From assembly GCA_938022235.1 (NCBI GenBank), contig CALIEL010000343.1:1-11707 (forward strand): a stretch of 11,707 nt of DNA. Direction: 5' to 3'. This document shows positions 6,037-11,707 of the stretch, one piece after another. Numbering within the stretch: position 1 is the first letter of the stretch; the number at the start of each line of letters is the position of its first letter. This DNA is from Oribacterium parvum. GTDB lineage: Bacteria > Bacillota > Clostridia > Lachnospirales > Lachnospiraceae. The notes beneath the pieces are model-generated. The model was not told the origin of the DNA. It did no database searches and worked only from the letters and a program-made list of their open reading frames with translations. The translations under genes and the position numbers were made by a program.

Positions 6037-6948
6037 TTATTGAATAGGTACTACTCCGCCATCATACTTCTTGTTGATAAAGTCCTGAATTTCCTTGGAC
6101 TGTAATACTTCCACAAGAGTCTTTGCCCATTCTGCATCCTTATTCTTCTCTGCTACGGCAACGATGTTTGCGTAAGTCTGAGCAGCCTCGGAATCAGCCT
6201 TCTCCACAACTAAAGCATCAGATGGCTTAAGGTTTGCCTGAAGTGCAAAGTTTCCGTTCATACAAGCAAAGTCTACGGAATCCAAAGAACGAGGAATCTG
6301 TGCAGCCTCTACCTCATATAACTCGATGTTGTGAGGATTCTCTACCACATCCTGCTTGGTTGCGGTAAGACCTGCCCCATCCTTTAATTTGATGATACCG
6401 TTGTCCTGAAGCAGTAACAATGCTCTTGCCTCATTTGTAGTATCGTTGGGAACTGCAATCTTAGCGCCGTCCTTAAGTTCCTTTAAATCCTTGGACTGTC
6501 CTGCATAGATTCCGAATGGCTCATAGTGAACCTTTCCTACGGAAACAACCTTGGTATTCTTTTCCTTATTAAACTCCTCTAAGTAAGGAAGATGCTGGAA
6601 GTAGTTGGCATCGATTTCTCCCTGATCTGTAGCCAGGTTTGGCTGTACATAGTCGTTGTAGGTAACGATTTCGATTTCCACGCCCTTCTTCTTTAAAGCA
6701 TCCTTTGCAGCCTCTAAAATCTCTGCATGAGGACTGGGTGTAGCACCGATCTTGATCTTCACGGTCTCTCCCGCTTCAGCCTTCTCTGTAGCCTTCTCTG
6801 TTTCTCCGGCCTTCTCGGAAGCCTTTTCAGAAGCGGCCTCAGTCTGCTTCTCACTCTCCGCCTTAGTTTCTGCCTTCTGTCCTCCACATGCTACAAGCCC
6901 AAAGGCCAAAGCAAGGGATGCCACAAGCACGCCAATTTTCTTTTTCAT
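6037..6948 (-). CDS. metQ: MetQ-type substrate-binding lipoprotein of methionine ABC transporter
   Basis: A 303-residue lipoprotein of the NLPA/MetQ family. The signal peptide ends in lipobox LVAC with Cys21. A linker at 22-60 is rich in SEKASEKA and TEKATEKA units. The binding domain runs from about 63 to the end, with GATPSPHAEIL (68-78), ANYFQHLPYL (114-123), PNDTTNEARALLLLQ (167-181), and NGNFA (231-235). Members bind methionine; a minority, such as staphylococcal GmpC, bind Gly-Met dipeptide. The ligand cannot be decided here. The protein would sit outside the membrane and deliver substrate to MetI/MetN, encoded just upstream. The ATG at 6948 follows GAGGAG with four bases between. A 240-nt spacer separates it from metI, which may allow higher expression of the binding protein than of the transporter core. 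Confidence 0.95.
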   Translation of the reverse strand: MKKKIGVLVASLALAFGLVACGGQKAETKAESEKQTEAASEKASEKAGETEKATEKAEAGETVKIKIGATPSPHAEILEAAKDALKKKGVEIEIVTYNDYVQPNLATDQGEIDANYFQHLPYLEEFNKEKNTKVVSVGKVHYEPFGIYAGQSKDLKELKDGAKIAVPNDTTNEARALLLLQDNGIIKLKDGAGLTATKQDVVENPHNIELYEVEAAQIPRSLDSVDFACMNGNFALQANLKPSDALVVEKADSEAAQTYANIVAVAEKNKDAEWAKTLVEVLQSKEIQDFINKKYDGGVVPIQ

Positions 6949-7188
6949 AAAACTCCTCTTTCTCTCCCATTAGGGAGAATCCTTTCCTTCCCATAGGAAA
7001 ATGTTCTTCTACTCTATTCCTTGGGTGTGCTCCCTGTTGAAAAGTCCTTTTCAACTCCCCTATGGTATAAGAAAAAATAGAAAAAAGCAAGAACTCCGAA
7101 TTTAATTCAATTTTATAAAATTTTTGTAAAGCTTATCTGCCGACTTAAATAAAGACTACTGCTTTATCTAAATATCTTACTGAATTTC
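6949..7188 (-). other. metI-metQ spacer with several inverted repeats
   Basis: This 240-nt gap has no plausible gene. On the minus strand it holds: an A/T-rich part (about 7188-7070); a weak -10-like TATACC (7069-7064) without a good -35; CCATAGG (7065-7059) that can pair with CCTATGG (6997-6991); a perfect 9-bp inverted repeat GTTGAAAAG/CTTTTCAAC (7055-7036, two-base centre); GGG/CCC near 7034-7023; and a TCTCCC/GGGAGA hairpin (6978-6963) six bases before GAGGAG. No T run follows any stem, so attenuation by termination is unlikely. Control of translation, mRNA stability or an operator is possible. It matches no riboswitch that I can recognise. Confidence 0.5.
7036..7055 (-). repeat. Perfect inverted repeat in metQ leader
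   Basis: GTTGAAAAG and CTTTTCAAC are exact complements separated by two bases. In RNA this gives an eight-base stem with a four-base loop. As DNA it is a palindrome just downstream of a weak -10-like TATACC, so it could also be an operator. Its high symmetry between two genes suggests selection. Confidence 0.7.
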
Positions 7189-7863
7189 TTAATTCAACTT
7201 TCCTCTTTTATCGCTGTACTTCGCCAGTCTCATCCAGAATTCCTGTACCAGCTGAACAATAACCACCAGCACCACCACTGCAATCAGCATCATATCCGTC
7301 TGGTAACGATAGTAACCATAGTTTAAGGCAATGGCTCCCAAACCGCCACCCCCTACAAAGCCCGCCATAGCGGAATAAGAAAGGATAGAGGTCATACAAA
7401 TTGCCGCCCCCACATAGAGACTGGGTCTGGCCTCCGGAAGCAAGACCTTAAAAATAATCTGAAAGCTGTCGGAACCCATGGATTTCGCCGCTTCAATCAC
7501 TCCGCTGTCCACTTCTTTCAAGGAAGATTCCACCATTCTGGCTATATAGGGTGCGGAAGCAATTACCAGAGGCGGAATAATCGCCTTAGGTCCCAGCGTC
7601 GTATGCACCAAAGCCTTAGTAATGGGAAGCACCATAACCAAAAGAATCAGGAAGGGGATGGTTCGGAAAATGTTAGTGAAAAATCCGAGAATCCCATGAA
7701 TAATCTTATTCGGTGCAATACTGCCCTCCTCCGTTACCACCAAAATCACCCCCAAAGGGATACCGATGGCATAGGAAATCAAAGTGGAAATACTTACCAT
7801 ATATAAGGTTGCCAATGTCTCCTTGGAAAAAAGTGCCAAAAGCTCCTTTAAACTCATGCTCAT
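7189..7863 (-). CDS. metI: MetI-type permease of methionine ABC transporter
   Basis: A 224-residue inner-membrane permease with five predicted membrane spans (about 20-43, 58-82, 93-110, 150-172, 190-210). The permease signature EAAKSMGSDSFQIIFKVLLP (124-143) contains the EAA loop that docks on the ATPase MetN. The glycine-rich FVGGGGLGAIALNYGYYRYQ segment is typical of MetI. Length and motifs fit MetI along the whole protein. The start ATG at 7863 overlaps the metN stop in an ATGA arrangement and has GGAGG seven bases upstream, indicating translational coupling; the internal ATG at 7857 is less well spaced. No clear terminator follows. Confidence 0.96.
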   Translation of the reverse strand: MSMSLKELLALFSKETLATLYMVSISTLISYAIGIPLGVILVVTEEGSIAPNKIIHGILGFFTNIFRTIPFLILLVMVLPITKALVHTTLGPKAIIPPLVIASAPYIARMVESSLKEVDSGVIEAAKSMGSDSFQIIFKVLLPEARPSLYVGAAICMTSILSYSAMAGFVGGGGLGAIALNYGYYRYQTDMMLIAVVVLVVIVQLVQEFWMRLAKYSDKRGKLN

Positions 7864-8975
7864 GAATGCACCTCCTCATACAGAATTCCTCTTTCCTTTA
7901 GGAAGCTGAGAATCTGGAATTCATCCTCCGGATTCTCCGGCAGCTCTATAATCATCTGCCCCATGGCAATATTATCCACATCTTTGGTATTGGCAAAGAG
8001 AATATTCACCGGTGCTTTGGCGGAAAGAATCATTTCCGAAATCACAGGCTCATGGGCGGAACGTCCGTCAAAAACCAAACGAATGCGCTTTCCGGTACCG
8101 AATCGAGTTTCCTTCTCTCCCTCTCCCAAAATCAACTTTCTTCCGATTTCCGACTTAGGGGAACGGAAAACCTCCTTCACCGGGCCTGCTTCCGCAATAC
8201 GGCTGTGATCGATAATGGCCACCTCATCACAAATGGCTTCAATCACGGACATCTGGTGGGTAATCAAAATAATGGTCACCCCCATCTCCCGATTGATCTT
8301 TTTCAGCAATTCCAGAATCTGCTCTGTAGTTTTAGGATCCAAGGCAGAGGTCGCCTCATCACAGAGCAAGACCTCCGGTTTTGTCGCCAAGGCTCTGGCG
8401 ATGGCTACTCTTTGCTTCTGTCCTCCGGAAAGCTGGGAAGGGTGACTGTACTCCCTTCCCTCTAAACCCACCATCGCCAAAAGCTCCTTCGCCCTCTCCA
8501 GTCTTGCCTTCCTTTTCTTAACGTAGGAAATAGGACCGCCCTTATGGGAAATTTCCAGGGGGTAGCTGACATTTTTCAACAAATTTCTCTGCTCAAGAAG
8601 ATTAAACTGCTGGAAAATCATGCCCATATTCTGCCGCATGGCAAGAATTTCCCTTTGCTTCATGGAGCCCAGGCTCTGCCCCTGAAAATAAATCTGTCCG
8701 CTATTGGGCTTTTCCAAGTAGTTGATACAACGAACCAAGGTGGATTTTCCGGCACCGGAAAGACCGATAATGCCCTGAATGCTTCCTCTTCGGATGGACA
8801 AATCAATCTGATCCAATGCCACAAAATCCTCACCGTCAGTTTTAAAGGTCTTGCCAAGCCCCTTGATTTCTATAATATTTTCATTCTTCAACTCTTCCCC
8901 GGAACCCTCTGCTGTATAGTTCTCTTTCGGAAGAGCCTCGTTTTTCACAATAGTTTCTGTCATTTTATCTTCCAT
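7860..8975 (-). CDS. metN: MetN-type ATPase of methionine ABC transporter
   Basis: A 371-residue ATP-binding protein. Walker A is GLSGAGKST (71-79), with a Q-loop at FQQFNLL, signature LSGGQKQR (from 182), Walker B VLLCDE (202-207) and the switch His240 in LITHQ. A C-terminal NIL domain (about 295-369) follows; in MetN proteins it binds methionine and inhibits transport. The residues before the usual MetN start (IIEIKGLGKTF) form an extra polar N-terminal stretch of about 33 residues, which is unusual. The start ATG 8975 lies 23 bases after the pepV stop with only a weak GGGA site; ATG 8963 with GGAAG is an alternative that gives four residues fewer, and an in-frame TTG at 9008 lacks a good site. 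The 23-nt gap contains a small CCGG/CCGG hairpin (8983-8997). The gene is in an operon with pepV and metI. Confidence 0.94.
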   Translation of the reverse strand: MEDKMTETIVKNEALPKENYTAEGSGEELKNENIIEIKGLGKTFKTDGEDFVALDQIDLSIRRGSIQGIIGLSGAGKSTLVRCINYLEKPNSGQIYFQGQSLGSMKQREILAMRQNMGMIFQQFNLLEQRNLLKNVSYPLEISHKGGPISYVKKRKARLERAKELLAMVGLEGREYSHPSQLSGGQKQRVAIARALATKPEVLLCDEATSALDPKTTEQILELLKKINREMGVTIILITHQMSVIEAICDEVAIIDHSRIAEAGPVKEVFRSPKSEIGRKLILGEGEKETRFGTGKRIRLVFDGRSAHEPVISEMILSAKAPVNILFANTKDVDNIAMGQMIIELPENPEDEFQILSFLKERGILYEEVHS

Positions 8976-8998
8976 AAATATCCCGGTGCTTCGCCGGA

Positions 8999-10384
8999 TT
9001 ATTGGCAAAGCGCCAAAATTGCCTCTCCGTAAATTTCTGCCGCCAAAAGTAGATCCTTTACCTTAATCCACTCATCAGCCCCGTGCATTCTGGTATCCAC
9101 ATCCGGAAGAACCGCTCCGAAGGCTACGCCATTTTCCACATCATGCACATAGGTACCGCCACCGATTGCCAGGCACTCTCCCTTTAATCCGGTCACCTTC
9201 TCATAAACAGAGAGAAGATTCTGTACAAAGGGGGAATCGGAGGGTACATAGTGGGGAGGAATCATTCCCTTGGTTTCAAATTGGAAGCCCTTGGCTTCTA
9301 CATTTTTTCTTGCGGTATTTACACAATTCTCCTCCGTAGCACAGATAGGCACACGGGAATCATAGGTAAAACGAAGCTCTTCTCCGTCAATGGCATAGAT
9401 ATCCAAGGTACAGGTTAAATCCTTACTTTCCTTATCCTCCATCTTAATGCCCAAGCCGGAGCCGTCGGTCTTTCCATAAGGGAAAAGTTCCAAAAGATGC
9501 TGTAAATCCTGCTTCAGCTCTGCTCCGATAGAGGGAAGCTTTGTGGCAAAAATCACCGCTGCAAGACCTGCATTTTTTCCAAGGTAGGGAGTTGCCGCAT
9601 GGGCGGAGGTTCCGATTACCGTAACCTCATTGCCGTTTTTACTGATCTTTACCTGACACTGCTCTTCCACCGCCTGCTTTGCAGCTTGGAACTCCTCTTC
9701 TCCTAATGCAGAGAAAACAAGTACAGCTTTCTGGGGTACCGCATTTACCGCAATTCCCGCCTTTAAGGAAAGAAGACTGCTCTCCTCCTTCCCTCTTTTC
9801 TTGAAAATTGTTCCTCTGAACTGTCCCTTTTCCACGTTAATGATGGGGAACTCCGCATCCGGAGTAAAGCTCATCTCTCCCGCCTTCTCCCGGGCATAGT
9901 AATACTCCAGATCCTTGGAACCGGTCTCTTCATTGGTTCCCATAATCATACGAATTCCCTTCTTCAGGGGGTAGCCAAGCTCCTTTACCGCACGCATAGC
10001 ATAAAGTCCCGCAAGCATCGGTCCCTTATCGTCACTGACGCCACGTCCGTAGACAATTCCATCCTTTTCCAGCATTTTAAAGGGCTCGGTAATCTCCCAA
10101 CCTTCTCCTGCAGGAACCACATCCAAGTGTGCCAAGATATCCAGACTTCTGGGAAGCTTTGCATCCAAATCCGCTGTTCCCACATAGTTTTCCATATTGT
10201 TTACGGAGAAACCATAGCCTTCGCAAAGGGACAATGCCTCCTCTAAAGCCTTCTTGGGGCCTTCTCCGAAGGGGGCTCCCGGCTTTGTCTCTCCCTGCAC
10301 GGAATCGATGGCAATCAGTCTGCCTAAGTCCTTAACGAATTCCTCCTCATGCTCTGCCAACCAAGTTTTGATACTCTTTTCCAT
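8999..10384 (-). CDS. pepV: M20 family dipeptidase PepV
   Basis: A 461-residue cytoplasmic zinc dipeptidase of the PepV/Sapep type. The metal site is complete: His86 and Asp88 in AHLDVVPAGEGW, Asp119 in GRGVSDDKG, the catalytic Glu152 and ligand Glu153 in NEETG, Asp176 in TPDAEFP, and His434 in TRMHGADE. The lid domain carries His262 (SAHAATP) and Arg344 (YDSRVP). GGGTYVHDVENGVAFG matches PepV. Such enzymes cleave many dipeptides and related compounds. The start ATG 10384 lies four bases after AAGGAAGGA. The gene is directly ahead of metN, 23 bases away, so products of peptide breakdown and the Met transporter are probably expressed together. A candidate promoter and repeat-rich leader lie upstream. 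Confidence 0.95.
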   Translation of the reverse strand: MEKSIKTWLAEHEEEFVKDLGRLIAIDSVQGETKPGAPFGEGPKKALEEALSLCEGYGFSVNNMENYVGTADLDAKLPRSLDILAHLDVVPAGEGWEITEPFKMLEKDGIVYGRGVSDDKGPMLAGLYAMRAVKELGYPLKKGIRMIMGTNEETGSKDLEYYYAREKAGEMSFTPDAEFPIINVEKGQFRGTIFKKRGKEESSLLSLKAGIAVNAVPQKAVLVFSALGEEEFQAAKQAVEEQCQVKISKNGNEVTVIGTSAHAATPYLGKNAGLAAVIFATKLPSIGAELKQDLQHLLELFPYGKTDGSGLGIKMEDKESKDLTCTLDIYAIDGEELRFTYDSRVPICATEENCVNTARKNVEAKGFQFETKGMIPPHYVPSDSPFVQNLLSVYEKVTGLKGECLAIGGGTYVHDVENGVAFGAVLPDVDTRMHGADEWIKVKDLLLAAEIYGEAILALCQ

Positions 10385-10505
10385 AGGGTCCTTCCTTTCT
10401 TTGTGCTTAAACCATGTATGCCGTTACTTATACCTTTATGCCCTTAGACTTTAATGGCCTATAGTATCCATTTATGCCCTTAGGTTTATTTTGCTATATT
10501 ATGCC
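10385..10505 (-). repeat. Degenerate GGCATA repeats in pepV leader
   Basis: On the minus strand, four GGCATA motifs occur within 90 bases (starting at 10505, 10478, 10442 and 10422). A 13-base segment, CTAAGGGCATAAA, is exact at 10483-10471 and 10447-10435, a 36-base step. GGCCATTAAAGTCTAA between them looks like a decayed copy, so the leader may be a degraded tandem array with units of about 17-27 bases. Its role is unknown. Confidence 0.6.
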
Positions 10506-10526
10506 TCATGTCTTAAGGCTTGTTCA
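10498..10526 (-). promoter_or_regulatory. Candidate promoter of the pepV-metNI operon
   Basis: TGAACA (10526-10521, four of six matches to -35) and CATAAT (10503-10498, five of six matches to -10) are 17 bases apart. The expected start near 10490 would give a leader of about 105 bases. The spacer is nearly filled by an imperfect palindrome, GCCTTA/TGAGGC around five bases (10519-10503), a possible operator. No clear prfC terminator lies upstream. Confidence 0.55.
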
Positions 10527-10551
10527 CTGATTATTGTTTTTCTTCCATTTT

Positions 10552-11707
10552 TTAGTTTCTGGAGAACTCGCTGAGCTTTAGATTTTCATTTCTATCCAAA
10601 ACCATACCGATGGACCAGGGATGGGCGAAAAGAAGTAAGGGTCTATCCTTTAAGTCCTTTACCAGCTTCATATCAGAGGTTCCGGAAATGGCGGAAACAT
10701 CTATTTCCGTATAATTTTCAATCCAGCGAATATGCTCGTAGGGAAGCATTTCCAATCGCACCTCTACATTATACTCGTTTTTCAGACGGTAGGTTAATAC
10801 TTCAAATTGCAGGGATCCTACAACGCCTACAATAATCTCCTCCATACCGCTGTTATACTCCTGAAAAATCTGAATTGCACCTTCCTGCGCAATCTGGGAA
10901 ACCCCCTTTAGGAACTGCTTTCTCTTCATGGTATCAATCTGTCGTACTCTGGCAAAATGCTCCGGAGCGAAGGTAGGAATTCCCTCATAGACAAACTTTT
11001 TGCTGGAAAGCTCCAGGGTATCTCCGATAGAAAAGATTCCCGGATCAAAAACACCGATAATGTCTCCTCCATAGGCCTTATCCACGATTTTTCGCTCGTC
11101 TGCCATCATCTGGGTAGGCTGGGAAAGCTTCACCTTTCTGCCTCCCTGAATATGGTTTACTTCCATTCCCGCATCAAATTCTCCGGAGCAGATCCGCATA
11201 AAAGCCACTCTGTCACGGTGCTTTGGGTCCATATTGGCCTGAATTTTAAAGACAAAGGCGGAAAATGCCTCTTCCACCGGATCAATCATGCCCTGGTCGG
11301 ACTTTCTGGGAAGGGGAGACTTGGTCATCGATAGGAAATGCTGCAAAAAGGTCTCCACACCAAAGTTGGTTAAGGCAGAACCGAAGAATACCGGAGTAAG
11401 TTCTCCCGCATCCACTCTCTTTTCATCAAAGGCATCTGCCGCGCCATCCAAAAGCTCCAAATCCTCCTGCAGCTTTTCAAAGTACTCCTGAGAAATATGA
11501 TTGGGAAGCTCCGGATCGTTATACTCAAAAACTTCCTTTTCTACCGCCTTCTTTCCTCCCGCATTACTGTGGAAAAGGCTGACCTGCTCGGTTTCTCTGT
11601 CATACACGCCCTTAAAGTTATGGCCGCAGCCGATGGGCCAGTTAATAGGGCAGGTACGAATTCCCAGCACCTCTTCAATTTCATCCAAAAGGGCATAAGG
11701 GTCTCTG
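10552..11707 (-). CDS. prfC: Peptide chain release factor 3, C-terminal part
   Basis: The last 384 or so residues of RF3. The N-terminal part with the nucleotide-binding motifs lies beyond the right edge, so the start is not visible. The end of the G domain is seen as DPYALLDEIEEVLGIRTCPINW and PIGCGHNFKGVYDRE. Domain II covers roughly HRDRVAFMRICSGEFDAGMEV to GDTLEL. Domain III includes FAPEHFARVRQIDTMKRKQFLKG, QEGAIQIFQE and VGVVGSLQFEVLTYRLKNEYNVEV. RF3 is a translational GTPase that removes RF1/RF2 from the ribosome after peptide release. Length and motifs to the C-terminus are normal. It is probably a separate transcription unit from pepV, given the 167-nt gap with its own candidate promoter. 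Confidence 0.97.
   Translation of the reverse strand, partial: RDPYALLDEIEEVLGIRTCPINWPIGCGHNFKGVYDRETEQVSLFHSNAGGKKAVEKEVFEYNDPELPNHISQEYFEKLQEDLELLDGAADAFDEKRVDAGELTPVFFGSALTNFGVETFLQHFLSMTKSPLPRKSDQGMIDPVEEAFSAFVFKIQANMDPKHRDRVAFMRICSGEFDAGMEVNHIQGGRKVKLSQPTQMMADERKIVDKAYGGDIIGVFDPGIFSIGDTLELSSKKFVYEGIPTFAPEHFARVRQIDTMKRKQFLKGVSQIAQEGAIQIFQEYNSGMEEIIVGVVGSLQFEVLTYRLKNEYNVEVRLEMLPYEHIRWIENYTEIDVSAISGTSDMKLVKDLKDRPLLLFAHPWSIGMVLDRNENLKLSEFSRN

Noticed and set aside
7130..7165. Terminator after metI (TAAAG/CTTTA hairpin)
   Set aside because: The stem is only five A/T-rich pairs with a poor T tract, too weak to support.
8976..9008. TTG start of metN at 9008
   Set aside because: It would overlap pepV and add residues without homology, and it lacks a well-spaced ribosome binding site.
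10385..10551. SAM-I riboswitch or Met T-box ahead of pepV-metN
   Set aside because: Neither the SAM-I core (GAGGG and GCAACC-type segments) nor the T-box sequence (AGGGTGGNACCGCG) can be found in this leader or in the metI-metQ spacer.
11691..11703. GGGCATAAGGG in prfC resembling the pepV leader repeats
   Set aside because: It lies inside conserved RF3 codons (DPYALL) and in the opposite orientation; a chance match is likely.

Overview
The window looks like a stretch of chromosome from a low-to-moderate GC Firmicute. A Lachnospiraceae member, possibly Oribacterium-like, fits best. The reasons are AGGAGG-type ribosome binding sites before most genes, NrdR, YqeG and MetNIQ of Firmicute type, an elongator tRNA-Met with the Gram-positive-type G1-U72 pair, and lipoproteins with long EKAS/EKAT-rich linkers. 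The genus is an inference. No phage, insertion sequence, CRISPR array or toxin-antitoxin genes were seen, and every supported gene lies on the minus strand, so transcription runs from high to low coordinates.

In transcription order, the right edge holds the C-terminal three quarters of peptide chain release factor 3 (prfC, 11707-10552). A 167-nt intergenic region follows, with a candidate promoter and degenerate GGCATA repeats. Next is an operon with an M20 dipeptidase (pepV, 10384-8999) and the ATPase and permease of a methionine-type ABC transporter (metN, metI). Its substrate-binding lipoprotein (metQ) lies after a 240-nt spacer rich in inverted repeats. The grouping suggests uptake of methionine or methionine-containing dipeptides coupled to dipeptide cleavage.

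A large hairpin (5967-6023) separates metQ from a tight run of four genes. These are a DUF975-like membrane protein with two tandem-repeat arrays in its acidic tail, nrdR (repressor of ribonucleotide reductase genes), yqeG (HAD phosphatase, TTG start overlapping nrdR), and a fused type I 3-dehydroquinate dehydratase / shikimate kinase (aroD-aroK) that would carry out steps 3 and 5 of the shikimate pathway. Then comes a separately transcribed TlpA/ResA-like thioredoxin lipoprotein with a palindrome over its candidate -10 box.

The left part holds a two-gene tRNA operon, tRNA-Val(TAC) then tRNA-Met(CAT), behind a near-consensus promoter and ending in a clear intrinsic terminator. A PAP2-family membrane phosphatase and the start of a DUF5662 gene, cut by the left edge, finish the window.

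Most of this is ordinary housekeeping DNA. The parts most worth checking are the AroD-AroK fusion, the dipeptidase-MetNIQ linkage, the repeat-bearing leaders before pepV and metQ, the terminator-like element between the tRNAs, and the two coding minisatellites. I did not find a convincing wholly new system.
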